A stretch of 64,000 bases of DNA from Planctomycetota bacterium (lineage in GTDB: Bacteria; Planctomycetota; Planctomycetia; Pirellulales; PALSA-1355), in the NCBI GenBank assembly GCA_003389325.1, contig QQVE01000048.1, forward strand, positions 231,657-295,656, read 5' to 3'. The notes beneath the pieces were generated by a model. The model ran no database searches, had not been told where the DNA came from, and saw only the letters and a list, made by a program, of their open reading frames with translations. Positions 55,343 through 64,000 of the stretch are shown one piece after another; within the stretch, counting starts at the first letter, position 1; the number at the start of each line of letters is the position of its first letter. The translations under genes and the position numbers were made by a program.

Positions 55343-56353
55343 ATGAGCGAACTCGATGCGGAGTTACGTGCCGACCTGGACCGCTTTCGCGAGGACTTCG
55401 GGCGGCTGCGCTCCGAGATTTCCAAGGTCATCGTCGGACAACATGAGATTGTCGACGGCGTCCTGACCGGCCTTGTGGCCGGCGGACACGTGCTGCTGGA
55501 AGGCGTGCCGGGTTTGGGCAAGACCCTGCTGGTGCGCACGCTGGCCAGCGTGATGCACGCCCAGTTCTCACGCATTCAATTCACTCCCGACCTGATGCCC
55601 GCCGACTTGATCGGCACCAACGTGATGGTCGAGGCCGAGGGCGGAGCGTCGCGCATGTTTCGCTTCGAGCGCGGGCCGGTGTTTGCCAACGTCGTGCTGG
55701 CCGACGAGATTAACCGCGCCACGCCCAAGACGCAGTCGGCCCTGCTCGAGGCGATGCAAGAGCGCAGCGTCACGGTGGCCGGCACCAGTCACCAACTCGA
55801 GGAGTTGTTCTTCGTGCTGGCCACGCAGAACCCGCTAGAGATGGAAGGCACCTACCCGCTGCCCGAGGCCCAGTTGGATCGCTTTCTGTTCAAGCTGCTG
55901 GTGCCGTTTCCCACCACCGACGAGATCGAGACGATTCTCGACCGTACCACTGAATCGACCACGCCCGAAACGCGGCGGCTGTTCGAGCCGTCGCGCATTC
56001 TGGAAATGGGCAAGCTCGCCCGGCGCATCCCGATCAGCGACGAAGTGCGGCGCTACGCGATCCACGTCGTGATGGCCACGCATCCGGAGCACGAGCTGGC
56101 CAGCCCCATGACGCGGCAGTTCGTGCGCTTCGGCAGCAGCCCCCGCGGGGCCCAGGCCGTGATCCTGGCGGCCAAGATCACCGCGATCCTGGATAGCCGC
56201 TACCACGTGGCCCGGGCCGACATCCGTGCCGTGGCCACGAATTGCCTGCGGCACCGGATCTTGTTGAACTTCGAGGGTCAGGCGGAGGACATCAAACCCG
56301 ACGCGGTCATCGCCGACGTGTTCGATCACGTGGGCGAAGCTCAGATGGCCTGA
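55343..56353 (+). CDS. MoxR-family AAA+ ATPase
   Basis: 336 residues. Walker A GVPGLGKT (54-61), Walker B and sensor region NVVLADEINRATPKTQSALLEAM (116-138), sensor 1 in VLATQNPLEMEGTYPLPEAQLDRF (MoxR hallmark) and a C-terminal helical lid with MTRQFVRFGSSPRGAQAVIL. MoxR proteins are chaperone-like ATPases that act with vWA-domain partners, here encoded directly downstream. First gene of the plus-strand moxR-DUF58-vWA-vWA set. Confidence 0.95.
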   Translation: MSELDAELRADLDRFREDFGRLRSEISKVIVGQHEIVDGVLTGLVAGGHVLLEGVPGLGKTLLVRTLASVMHAQFSRIQFTPDLMPADLIGTNVMVEAEGGASRMFRFERGPVFANVVLADEINRATPKTQSALLEAMQERSVTVAGTSHQLEELFFVLATQNPLEMEGTYPLPEAQLDRFLFKLLVPFPTTDEIETILDRTTESTTPETRRLFEPSRILEMGKLARRIPISDEVRRYAIHVVMATHPEHELASPMTRQFVRFGSSPRGAQAVILAAKITAILDSRYHVARADIRAVATNCLRHRILLNFEGQAEDIKPDAVIADVFDHVGEAQMA

Positions 56354-56409
56354 CGACCACGCGTTCCGTTTTGGAGCCCCCAGCACCATCTACCAAGCGA
56401 CGCGCCGCC

Positions 56410-57288
56410 ATGCCCCTGTTTGATTCCGAGTTTCTCAAGCGGCTCGAATACCTGTCGCTCGTTTCGCGGCGGGTGTTTCGCGGGCGGTTGCTCGCCCAGC
56501 GCCGCACGAAGCAACTCGGCGGCGGCATCGAATTCGCCGATCACCGCGAGTACTCGCCCGGCGACGACCTGCGCTATCTCGACTGGAACATCTACGCCCG
56601 CTACGGCGACGTGCTGCTCAAGCGTTTTCAGGAGGAAGAGGACCTGCACGTCTACTTTCTCGTCGACGTCTCGCTCAGCATGAGCCACGGCTCGGGCGAG
56701 AAGATCGACTAGGCCCGCCGCGTGGCCGCGGCGCTGGCGTACATTGCCCTGGCCGATCTCGACCGCGTGTCGATGCTGGCCTACTCCGACACGGTCAAAG
56801 ACGTGCTGCCGCTCACGCGCGGCAAGAACCGCGTGCTGAGCGTGTTGCGGTTCCTCGAGAACCTCGAGCCCTCGGGGGCCGAAACACGCTTGCAAGCCGC
56901 GGCCACGAGCCTGGTGCATCGGGCCACGCGCTCGGGGTTGGTCATCGTGCTGTCCGACTTGTACGACCAGCAGGGTTTTCGCGAAGGTCTCGATCTGTTG
57001 CGCTATCGCCGCTTCGAACCGCACGTGATCCAAATGCACACCGCGGCCGAGGCCAACCCCACCTGGCTGGGCGACATCGAGTTGGAAGACTCCGAGACCG
57101 GCGACCGCCGCAAGCTCACCATCACCGAGCGCAAGCTGCGACAGTACAAACAGCTCTACCAGGAGTTTCTGGAGTCGATCGATCACTACTGCCGCACCTA
57201 TTCGCTGAGTTGCACGCGCACCACGACCGATCTGCCGTTCGATGAATTGATCCTGCGCATGATGCGCACCGCGGGAATGACCGCCTGA
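56410..57288 (+). pseudogene. DUF58-family protein gene with an in-frame amber codon
   Basis: The frame from ATG 56410 to the TGA at 57286-57288 encodes 292 codons of a DUF58 protein, except that codon 101 (56710-56712) is TAG. Upstream: EFLKRLEYLSLVSRRVFRG, EYSPGDDLRYLDWNIYARY and the DVSLSM MIDAS-like motif. Downstream: ARRVAAALAYIALADLDRV, SDLYDQQGFREGLDLL and the usual C-terminus. Homologues read GEKIDYARRVAAALAY, so TAG replaces a Tyr codon by a single base change, with no frameshift. A GTG at 56722 might restart translation. Cause could be mutation, sequencing error or readthrough; no suppressor tRNA is in the window. Confidence 0.85.
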
Positions 57289-57343
57289 CACGCCCCGCGG
57301 CCGCGCGGTAGAGCGTGGCCTCGGCCAACAGACGCCAGCCGAC

Positions 57344-59344
57344 ATGAACATCCTGGAATTCGCCAATCCGAGCGGCTGGTGGTGGGCGGCGCTTGCGATT
57401 CCCATTCTGCTCTTGTACATCCTCAAGATCCGGCTGCGGCGGCAAACCGTTCCCACGTTGCTGTTCTGGGACCGGCTGTTCGACGAGAAAAAGCCGCGGG
57501 CCTGGTGGCAGCGGCTGCGGCATCTGCTCTCGCTGCTGTTGCAGTTGGCCTTCGTCGCCCTGCTCGTCGCCGCCCTGCTCGATCCGCTCTGGAGCTGGCA
57601 AAAGAATCAACAACGCCACATCGTGCTGGTGGTCGACAACTCGGCCAGCATGCAGGCCATCGAGCAAGACGGCGCCTCGCGGCTCGATGCCGCCCGCGCG
57701 TCGGCCGGCGTGCTGATTCGATCGATGCGTAGCGGCGACCGCATGGCCGTGCTCTCCGCCGGCGGACGCTCGAACGTCGTGCTCGGCATGACCGACTATC
57801 AACGAGCGCTGCTCGAAGCGGTCGACACGCTGCCGGCCACCGATGGTCCGACCGACGTGACCGCCGCGGTCGCCGCCGCCGAGCGCCTGCTGGCCGACGA
57901 CGAACAAGGCGAAATCGTCGTGCTCACCGACGGCTGCCTCGATGATCTCGAAGCCTTGCAGGCGAACGAGCGCGTGAAGATCTACGGCGTCGGCGGCCCC
58001 CAGGACAATCTCGCGATCACCCGCTACCAGGTGCGCCGCAGCCTGCTCGACGCGATCGGCTACCAGGTGCTGCTCGACGTGACCAATTTCTCCGACGAGC
58101 CGCGCGATTGCCGCGTCGAGTTGACGCTGAGCGACGACCTCGTCGACGTGCTGCCGCTCGAGATCGAGCCGGGGGCCACGGTCACGCGAATTCTCGATCA
58201 CACCTCGGCCGCCGGAGGGGAACTGGTCGCCAAACTGGACACGACCGACGCGCTGGCGACCGACGATACGGGCGTGGCCGTGCTGCCCAAGCGCACGCCC
58301 GTGCCCGTGCAACTGGTGAGCGAGGGCAACCTTTTCCTCCAGGGCGTCCTCGAATCGATTCCCTTGGTCGACCTGCAGGTGACGACGGAGGCGCCCTCAG
58401 TTGCGCCCGCCGAAGGCATCCTGGTTCTCGACCGCGTGGTGCCGCAGCAATTGCCGGCCGGCCGGGTGATCGTCGTCGATCCGCAGGGTAGCTGCGACGC
58501 TTGGACGCTGGGCGAACCCATGGCGCAGCCGATCGTCGCCTCGGTGGATGAAGAGTCGCCGCTCACGCAGCACGTCCGCCTCGACAACGTGTTGTTCCCG
58601 GGCGCTCGGCAACTGAACTTCACCGGCCCGGTCGATCCGCTGATCCAGGACCCGCTCGATTCTCCGTTGTTGGCTCGCATCCGCCGCGGCGGCGGTGACG
58701 CGGTAGTGCTCTCCTGCAACCTCGAGAAGGGCGACCTGCCGCTGCGGATCGCCTTCCCCGTGTTGATGAAGAACACGATCGAGTGGTTCCAGGGCAACTC
58801 CGGCGAGCTGCGCCCGGCGCTAGCCACCGGTCGCATGGTGTCGCTCGACGTGTCTTCGACCGCGACAGACGCTCCCCAGCAAGCGCCCGTCGCCGAGAAC
58901 GACGACGAGCCGGAGGACCTCGCCGTGGTGGAGTCGGCCGAAACCACGACCGCCCGTCCCATGGAGTTGATCAGCCCCACGCAACAGACCATTCCCCTGG
59001 CTACGACAGACGACCAGGTGACGATCGGGCCATTGCTCGAGACCGGTCTGTGGACCGTGCGCCCGGCTAAGGAAAACGACGGGAATGCCGCGCTTACCAA
59101 CACCTCCGCCGGGCAAGACGATGCCTCTGTGGAGAGCGACGACGATCCCAGCGTGATCCGCGTCGCCTGCAACCTGGTGAACTTGGCCGAAAGCGACTTG
59201 CGCCCCCGCGGCGAACTGGACGACGTCGAGGGGCGCGGCCTGCTCACGCTTGGCGGGCAATCGCTGTGGTTCTATCTCACCCTGCTCGCCGCGGCGCTGA
59301 TCGCCGCCGAGTGGTGGCTCTACCAGCGGAGGATCGTCGGATGA
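57344..59344 (+). CDS. BatA-like vWA-domain membrane protein
   Basis: 666 residues. N-terminal BatA region: a membrane helix (11-28), then LRRQTVPTLLFWDRLF and a second helix (about 60-80). The vWA domain starts HIVLVVDNSASM with MIDAS DNSAS at 98-102 and continues through IVVLTDGCLDDLEAL. A long beta-rich middle follows, and the protein ends with a membrane helix (LWFYLTLLAAALIAAEWWLY) and a basic tail. In Bacteroides, BatA-type proteins work with MoxR in aerotolerance; elsewhere the role is open. The stop overlaps the next ATG (ATGA). Confidence 0.85.
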   Translation: MNILEFANPSGWWWAALAIPILLLYILKIRLRRQTVPTLLFWDRLFDEKKPRAWWQRLRHLLSLLLQLAFVALLVAALLDPLWSWQKNQQRHIVLVVDNSASMQAIEQDGASRLDAARASAGVLIRSMRSGDRMAVLSAGGRSNVVLGMTDYQRALLEAVDTLPATDGPTDVTAAVAAAERLLADDEQGEIVVLTDGCLDDLEALQANERVKIYGVGGPQDNLAITRYQVRRSLLDAIGYQVLLDVTNFSDEPRDCRVELTLSDDLVDVLPLEIEPGATVTRILDHTSAAGGELVAKLDTTDALATDDTGVAVLPKRTPVPVQLVSEGNLFLQGVLESIPLVDLQVTTEAPSVAPAEGILVLDRVVPQQLPAGRVIVVDPQGSCDAWTLGEPMAQPIVASVDEESPLTQHVRLDNVLFPGARQLNFTGPVDPLIQDPLDSPLLARIRRGGGDAVVLSCNLEKGDLPLRIAFPVLMKNTIEWFQGNSGELRPALATGRMVSLDVSSTATDAPQQAPVAENDDEPEDLAVVESAETTTARPMELISPTQQTIPLATTDDQVTIGPLLETGLWTVRPAKENDGNAALTNTSAGQDDASVESDDDPSVIRVACNLVNLAESDLRPRGELDDVEGRGLLTLGGQSLWFYLTLLAAALIAAEWWLYQRRIVG

Positions 59345-61947
59345 GCAACCAGGCCGCCTGGTCGCTGGAATGGGTCCGCCCGCAAATGCTGTGGGCGCTG
59401 CTGCTGTTAGTGCCCATCTGCTGGTACTACTACCGCAGCCTGAGCGACTTTCCCCGCTGGCAGCGCGCGCTGTCGCTCGCGCTTCGCAGCGCCGTCGTCG
59501 TGCTGCTCGTGCTCGCGCTCACGGGGCTAGCGCTATTGAATCCCACCACCCGGCAGTACGTCGTGTTCGTGGTCGATCGGTCGCTGAGCATCGACGAGGA
59601 AGCCGAAAAACAAATCGACGCGTTTCTCGCAGCCGCCCGCGAGAAAACGGGCGACAACACGCTGGCCTACGTCAACGTGGCGGGCCAGCCTTCGCCAGTG
59701 GCTGCCGACGCCAAGGAGTTGCCCGAGTCCGACAACGACCAGCGCCGCGGCACGAATCTTGCCGCCGCGCTCGAGGTGGCCAGTGCCGCGATTCCGCCCG
59801 GCTACGTCCCTCAGATCGTGTTGCTGACCGACGGGCGCGAGACGGACGGCGACGTCGTGCAAGCCGCCGCGGGCAGCCGCGCGCCGATCAGCGTCGTGCC
59901 GTTGCCGGTCCGCGACGATCCCGAAGTGCAAGTGGCCGAGGCCCGCGCGCCGGCCGAGGTGCGGCAGGGCGAGCCGTTCTACGTCGAAGTGATCATCGCC
60001 TCGAACCACGAAGACCAGGGATTCATCGACGTCTACCGGGGCGACATTCTCGTCAGCGAGCAGGAAGAGCCCATCGAGATCAAGCCGGGCGAGAATCGCT
60101 TTCGCTTTCGGCAATCGATCGACGACGAAAGCCAGACCGACTACGCCATTCGCATCCGCGGTTTCCAGGACACGCTGCTGGATAACAACGCGGCTTCGGC
60201 CGTGGTGTCGGCCTCGGGCAAGCCGAGCGTGCTCTTGGTCGATTCGGACACCAAGGAGACGAATCACTTTCGCTGGGCGCTGGAAGAGCAGGACATGCTC
60301 GTGCAGGTGCGCCCCGTCGAGGGCATTCCCCGTTCGCTGGCCGAGCTGCAGAAGTTCGATTGCCTGGTGCTCTCGAACGTCGCGGCCACGTCGATGACGC
60401 TGCAGCAGATGGAGATCATTCGCACCTACGTCGAGGACCTCGGCGGCGGGCTGGTGATGATCGGCGGCGATCAGTCCTACGGCCTGGGCGGCTACTACAA
60501 GACCACGCTCGAAGAGATCCTGCCGGTGCGGAGCAACTTCGAAAAGGAAAAAGAAAAGCCCAGCCTGGCCATGGTGCTGGTGATCGACAAGTCGGGCTCG
60601 ATGGGGGGCGAAAAAATCGAACTGGCCAAGGACGCCGCCAAGGGAGCCGCCGAGCTGTTGGGACCCAAGGATCAGCTGGGCGTGATCGCCTTCGACGGCT
60701 CCAGCTACTGGGTCAGCGAGCTGCACTCGGCCGCCGACAAGGGATACATCATCGACCGCATCAGCACCATCGAAGCCAGCGGCGGCACGAGCATCTATCC
60801 CGCGCTGTCCGACGCCTACGATGCCCTGGTCAATGCGTCGGCCAAGCTCAAGCACGTGATCCTGCTGACCGACGGCCACAGCACGGGCGGCGACTTCGAA
60901 GGCATCGCCAGCGACATGGCCGCCTCGCGCATCACGCTCAGCGGCGTGGCCGTCGGCGTGCAGGCCGACCAGCAGTTGCTGGAAACGCTGGCCGAAATCG
61001 GCGGGGGCCGCTACTATCTGTGCGAAGACCCCAACAGCGTGCCGCAGATCTTCGCCAAGGAAACCGTCGAAGCCTCGAAATCGGCGATCAACGAACTGCC
61101 CTTCGTGCCGTTGTCGGTGCGGCCCACGCAGGTGCTTTCCGGCCTCGACCTGGCCACCGCCCCGTTTCTGTTGGGCTATGTCATGACGCGTCCCAAACCG
61201 ACCAGCGAGTTCATCCTCGCTAGCGAAGCCGGCGATCCGGTGCTCGTCTGGTGGCGCTATGGCCTGGGAATGACCGTGGCCTTCACCTCGGATGCCAAAA
61301 GTCAGTGGGCGGCCGAATGGCTCAGTTGGCCCGGCTTCGGCACGTTCTGGGCGCAGGTCATCCGGCACGCCATGCGCAAGAACGAATCCAAGGGCGTGTT
61401 CGTCGAAGTGGATCGCCGCGGCGACGATGCGCGAGTGATTGTGGACACGGTCGACCCGGCCGGCCAGTACATCAACGAGGCGCAGACGCACCTCACGCTG
61501 ATCCAGCCCGGTCTCGAGCGCCAGGACATCGACCTGGTACAGACAGCGCCGGGACGTTACGAGGCCGACTTCAAGACGGCCGACAGCGGTGCCTACCAGC
61601 TCGAGCTCTCGCAGCAACAGCACGGCGCCACGAACTTTCGCAAGACGCGCGGCGTGGTCGTCGGTTATCCCGACGAACTGCGGCTCGGCCCGCCGGATGA
61701 AGCACTCATGCGCCGCGTTGCCGCCACCAGCGGCGGGCAGTTCGCTCCAGATGCCGAAGCCGTGCTCGACCCGGGCCAGCGGGTGGCGCAGCGCGTGACG
61801 CCGCTGTGGCCCTATCTGCTCATGGCGGCGCTGGTGGGGTTCGTGTTCGACGTGGCATTGCGCCGCGTCGACTTCTCGCTGTGGTTCTCGCCGCGCCGTC
61901 CACGGAGCACCAAGGTTCCCGCCGGGCAGTTGACCGGCAGTCGCTAA
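59341..61947 (+). CDS. Large membrane protein with two vWA domains and a GATase-like segment
   Basis: 868 residues. Two N-terminal membrane helices (about 16-26, 40-62) precede a first vWA-like domain (YVVFVVDRSLS near 75-85, IVLLTDGRETDGD). A beta-sandwich, then a class I GATase-like domain (VLLVDSDTKETNHF, GGGLVMIGGDQSYGLGGY) follow. The second vWA domain has LVIDKSGSMGG with MIDAS at 416-420 and HVILLTDGHSTGG. A C-terminal helix (LWPYLLMAALVGFVFDVAL) ends the chain. The ATG overlaps the previous stop. The GATase-like part appears to lack the catalytic Cys. Expected partner of the MoxR ATPase. Confidence 0.85.
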   Translation: MSNQAAWSLEWVRPQMLWALLLLVPICWYYYRSLSDFPRWQRALSLALRSAVVVLLVLALTGLALLNPTTRQYVVFVVDRSLSIDEEAEKQIDAFLAAAREKTGDNTLAYVNVAGQPSPVAADAKELPESDNDQRRGTNLAAALEVASAAIPPGYVPQIVLLTDGRETDGDVVQAAAGSRAPISVVPLPVRDDPEVQVAEARAPAEVRQGEPFYVEVIIASNHEDQGFIDVYRGDILVSEQEEPIEIKPGENRFRFRQSIDDESQTDYAIRIRGFQDTLLDNNAASAVVSASGKPSVLLVDSDTKETNHFRWALEEQDMLVQVRPVEGIPRSLAELQKFDCLVLSNVAATSMTLQQMEIIRTYVEDLGGGLVMIGGDQSYGLGGYYKTTLEEILPVRSNFEKEKEKPSLAMVLVIDKSGSMGGEKIELAKDAAKGAAELLGPKDQLGVIAFDGSSYWVSELHSAADKGYIIDRISTIEASGGTSIYPALSDAYDALVNASAKLKHVILLTDGHSTGGDFEGIASDMAASRITLSGVAVGVQADQQLLETLAEIGGGRYYLCEDPNSVPQIFAKETVEASKSAINELPFVPLSVRPTQVLSGLDLATAPFLLGYVMTRPKPTSEFILASEAGDPVLVWWRYGLGMTVAFTSDAKSQWAAEWLSWPGFGTFWAQVIRHAMRKNESKGVFVEVDRRGDDARVIVDTVDPAGQYINEAQTHLTLIQPGLERQDIDLVQTAPGRYEADFKTADSGAYQLELSQQQHGATNFRKTRGVVVGYPDELRLGPPDEALMRRVAATSGGQFAPDAEAVLDPGQRVAQRVTPLWPYLLMAALVGFVFDVALRRVDFSLWFSPRRPRSTKVPAGQLTGSR

Positions 61948-61985
61948 GTGACGTCAGCTTTGCCGGGCTCGGGGCCGAAGCTGCG

Positions 61986-62477
61986 CTACTCGTCGCCGCC
62001 CTGCTCCGGTTCCGAGGAGGACTCTTCCGGCGGCGCCGGCTCGGTGTCTGCCTTTTCCGCCGTCGCTTTTTCGGCCTTGGCCCGAGCCTCTTTTTCCTGG
62101 GCGAGCTCCTTCTCCAGGCTCGCCTTCTCTTTCATCTGCCGGGCCACCCGCATTTCGGCATCGGTGCGAGCGTCCTTTTCGCTGGCCAGCTTCTGTTCGA
62201 GATCCTCGATTCTCTTATCGCGCTCGTCGAGATGGGTCTGCAACTCGTCGCGCTCCTTTTTCAAGGCGTCGATTTGCTGCTCGACGCTCTCGAGCTTCTC
62301 GCCGATCGCTTCCAAAGACTCTTCGGTGTTTTCAGCCAATTCCGCGGCCGATTGCTGCGCTTTCTGCGCCTCGGTGAGCGGCGAATCGGCCGCCTCTTTG
62401 CCGCAGCCGACAATGAGCAATCCGCCCAGTGACATCGCCATCGCAGCAAACCCACGACGGCGGAAAAAGTTCGCCAT
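61986..62477 (-). CDS. Coiled-coil lipoprotein
   Basis: 163 residues. Signal peptide with lipobox LLIVGC (Cys25), so the mature protein is lipid-anchored outside the cytoplasmic membrane. Residues 40-135 form a single long coiled coil (EESLEAIGEKLESVEQQIDALKKERDELQ, and EKELAQEKEARAKAEKATAEK), followed by an acidic Pro/Ser/Glu-rich tail. TAGGAGA precedes the ATG. It is convergent with the vWA gene (38 bp gap) and could be an envelope spacer or an accessory of the cluster. Family unknown. Confidence 0.8.
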   Translation of the reverse strand: MANFFRRRGFAAMAMSLGGLLIVGCGKEAADSPLTEAQKAQQSAAELAENTEESLEAIGEKLESVEQQIDALKKERDELQTHLDERDKRIEDLEQKLASEKDARTDAEMRVARQMKEKASLEKELAQEKEARAKAEKATAEKADTEPAPPEESSSEPEQGGDE

Positions 62478-62804
62478 TTCAATCTCCTATTCGGGCATGG
62501 AAGAACCGACGGGGACCTATCGTCGCGTGCAACTAGCGTGCCGCGTCCGGACGGATAGTTTTTCCTCGCGACCCACTCTCTCTAGCGATGCCGGAGTGGG
62601 GAGCGAATCGAGCGGCTGGTCGCGGCGCGGCCAGCCCGGACGTCGCGCGTACGCTGCGATACTCCATTCTAAAGCAGTCTGGCTCAGTTACCTCGCGCAA
62701 TCCCGGGACAAATCGTCGATTCTCGCCGTGGCACGCGGTATGCGTTTCTCGCGATGGGTGGGTCGATCGAAACGGAGGCGGCCGTTCAAAATAAGGAGTC
62801 AGCG
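62478..62804. other. Divergent intergenic region
   Basis: 327 bp between the minus-strand lipoprotein and the plus-strand SDR gene. It should contain both promoters, but I find no convincing -35/-10 pair, hairpin terminator or small gene. The only clear signal is the AAGGAG ribosome-binding site of the SDR gene near 62792. Confidence 0.4.
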
Positions 62805-63683
62805 ATGAGTCAAACGGCGAAATACCCGCGCCCCCCTTTCCCCGAGCAAGATACGGGCGATCCCCCGGGACTGGAACGCGACATGTCTCCTCGGCCGTTG
62901 TACGAAGCCGAGGCGTATCGCGCGGCGGGCAAACTCGAGGGGCTCACGGCCTTGATTACCGGAGGAGACTCGGGCATCGGCCGCAGCGTCGCCACGCTGT
63001 TCGCCCGCGAAGGGGCCAACGTCGCGATCACCTACCTGCCCGCGGAACAGAGCGACGCGCTGGAAACGATGCGCGCGGTGGAAACCGAAGGCCGCTCGGC
63101 GCTGGCAATCGAGGCGGACGTTCGCGATTTCAAGGCGTGCCAGGCCATCGTCGAGCAGACCGTGGCCCGGTTCGGCCAGATCGACATCCTGGTCAACAAC
63201 GCCGCCTACCAGCAGCATCAGGACGGCATCGAGGACATCGATCTGGAACAGTGGGACCGCACGTTCCGCACGAACATCTACGGCTACTTCTTCATGGTGA
63301 AGGCCGCACTTGCACACATGCCCAAGGGTTCGGCCATCATCAACACCGGTTCGATCACGGGTCTGGACGGTTCCGGCGGGATCATCGACTACGCCTCGAC
63401 CAAGGGCGCGATTCATGCCTTCACCAAGTCGCTGGCACAAAACCTCGTGGATCGCGGGATTCGCGTCAACTGCGTGGCTCCCGGACCGGTGTGGACGCCG
63501 CTGAACCCGGCCGAGCGTCCGCCCGACGACGTCCGCCAGTTCGGCAAGGGAACCCCCATGGGACGTCCCGCGCAGCCGGAGGAGATCGCTCCGGCCTACG
63601 TGTTCTTCGCCTCGAACGCCGACTCGAGCTACGTCACCGGCGAGGTGCTGACGTTGTTGGGAGGCGGGACCACGGCCGGCTAG
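62805..63683 (+). CDS. Short-chain dehydrogenase/reductase (general-stress type)
   Basis: 292 residues. An N-terminal extension of about 45 residues (PPFPEQDTGDPPGLERDM, then YEAEAYRAAGKLEG) precedes the Rossmann core: ALITGGDSGIGRSVA (NAD(P) binding), DVRDF, LVNNAAYQQH, the catalytic Ser in NTGSITGL and YASTKGA (Tyr and Lys), then VNCVAPGPVWTPLNPAERP. The extension and order match the widespread YdaD/GSP39-like stress SDRs. AAGGAG precedes the ATG. Substrate unknown. A 52-residue protein gene follows after 54 bp. Confidence 0.9.
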   Translation: MSQTAKYPRPPFPEQDTGDPPGLERDMSPRPLYEAEAYRAAGKLEGLTALITGGDSGIGRSVATLFAREGANVAITYLPAEQSDALETMRAVETEGRSALAIEADVRDFKACQAIVEQTVARFGQIDILVNNAAYQQHQDGIEDIDLEQWDRTFRTNIYGYFFMVKAALAHMPKGSAIINTGSITGLDGSGGIIDYASTKGAIHAFTKSLAQNLVDRGIRVNCVAPGPVWTPLNPAERPPDDVRQFGKGTPMGRPAQPEEIAPAYVFFASNADSSYVTGEVLTLLGGGTTAG

Positions 63684-63737
63684 GAGTCAAGCAAGGCCGT
63701 CCTGATTCGATCAAACAGTTTTAGAGGGAGAACGATC

Positions 63738-63896
63738 ATGCCTGAAGCTTGGAGCCAGAAAGACGAGCGTCAATACGAACACGTCAGGAAGAGCGAGCAG
63801 GAACAAGGCCGCTCCGAAGACCGCGCCGAGGAGATCGCCGCACGCACGGTCAACAAGCAGCGCAAGCGAGAGGGCCGCACGAAAGATTCGAATTGA
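63738..63896 (+). CDS. Small charged protein, 52 residues
   Basis: The sequence begins MPEAWSQKDERQYEHVRKSE, followed by QEQGRSEDRAEEIAARTVNK and QRKREGRTKDSN. The patterns KDERQYEH, SEDRAEEIAARTVNK and EGRT recall a widespread family of small stress-linked or plasmid-stabilisation-annotated proteins that often carry a Rho N-terminal-like tail, absent here. AGGGAG lies 7 bases before the ATG. It is 54 bp after the stress SDR gene on the same strand, so co-expression is likely. Highly charged and probably helical or disordered. Function unknown. Confidence 0.75.
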   Translation: MPEAWSQKDERQYEHVRKSEQEQGRSEDRAEEIAARTVNKQRKREGRTKDSN

Positions 63897-63923
63897 GCCC
63901 TTGCCGCCCGGGCGTTGACCGGC

Positions 63924-64000
63924 TCAGGTCGATCTCGCCGGCCAGGCGAGATCCTCCAGCAGCGAGTCGAGCAGGTCGTGCTCGAGTCCCAGGTCGGTCA
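63924..64000 (-). CDS. 3' end of a minus-strand gene running off the window
   Basis: On the minus strand the frame ending at TGA (63926-63924) reads TDLGLEHDLLDSLLEDLAW then PARST, with coding-like codon use and composition. Only about 25 codons are visible, so neither family nor function can be named. It is convergent with the 52-residue gene, with a 27-bp gap. Confidence 0.45.
   Translation of the reverse strand, partial: TDLGLEHDLLDSLLEDLAWPARST

Overview
This GC-rich 64 kb chromosomal window carries many genes typical of Planctomycetota, probably order Pirellulales. The evidence is a DUF1559-type pseudopilin ending in the H-x9-DG motif, an exported protein with the N-terminal LE-x-RxLL planctomycete signal, a PEP-CTERM protein, a likely DUF1581/DUF1583 protein, a giant exported TPR protein beside a MoxR/vWA cluster, an mraZ gene with no dcw cluster around it, and a kdsB-pyrG pair like that of the related Chlamydiae. 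Genes are dense on both strands. I see no rRNA, CRISPR array, prophage or transposase gene.

Layout. 1-2.0 kb: 3' part of a thioredoxin-fold/NHL-repeat gene. 2.6-5.7 kb: the conserved rpsB-tsf-pyrH-frr translation operon behind a good promoter. 5.8-12.75 kb: exported glycerophosphodiesterase, membrane-anchored double parvulin-type isomerase, aminotransferase, methyltransferase and carA with a structured leader. 12.8-18.8 kb (minus strand): a compact four-gene operon encoding a coiled-coil protein built of four 174-residue repeats, an FGE/SUMF1-fold protein, a zinc-ribbon GTPase and a GAP1-like GTPase-associated protein. This is my best candidate for an undescribed system. 19-26 kb: PEP-CTERM protein, Cys-rich secreted protein, a MITE-like element, B12-radical SAM enzyme plus glycosyltransferase, rhodanese and a ketoacyl synthase. 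26.2-31.6 kb: mraZ, a candidate structured RNA of about 130 nt, pyrG-kdsB and glmS. 31.9-36.3 kb: pseudopilin, a CAU-anticodon tRNA, an anchored hypothetical protein and a large secreted protein.

36.5-43.5 kb (minus strand) is an eight-gene purine-degradation operon. It encodes guanine deaminase, uricase, HIU hydrolase, OHCU decarboxylase, allantoinase, allantoate amidohydrolase, ureidoglycine aminohydrolase and a plant-type ureidoglycolate amidohydrolase. Apart from xanthine oxidation, which is not encoded here, it takes guanine to glyoxylate and releases nitrogen as ammonia without a urea intermediate.

43.7-61.9 kb is a divergent supercluster. On the minus strand are a 2,233-residue TPR protein, a likely DUF1581/DUF1583 protein and a membrane coiled-coil protein with a Cys cluster. 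On the plus strand are MoxR ATPase, DUF58, a BatA-like vWA protein and a large double-vWA protein. The DUF58 gene has an in-frame TAG where a Tyr codon is expected. 62-64 kb: lipoprotein, stress-type SDR oxidoreductase, a 52-residue basic/acidic protein and the 3' end of a minus-strand gene.

Functions are assigned from sequence motifs and remembered family features; no database search was run.
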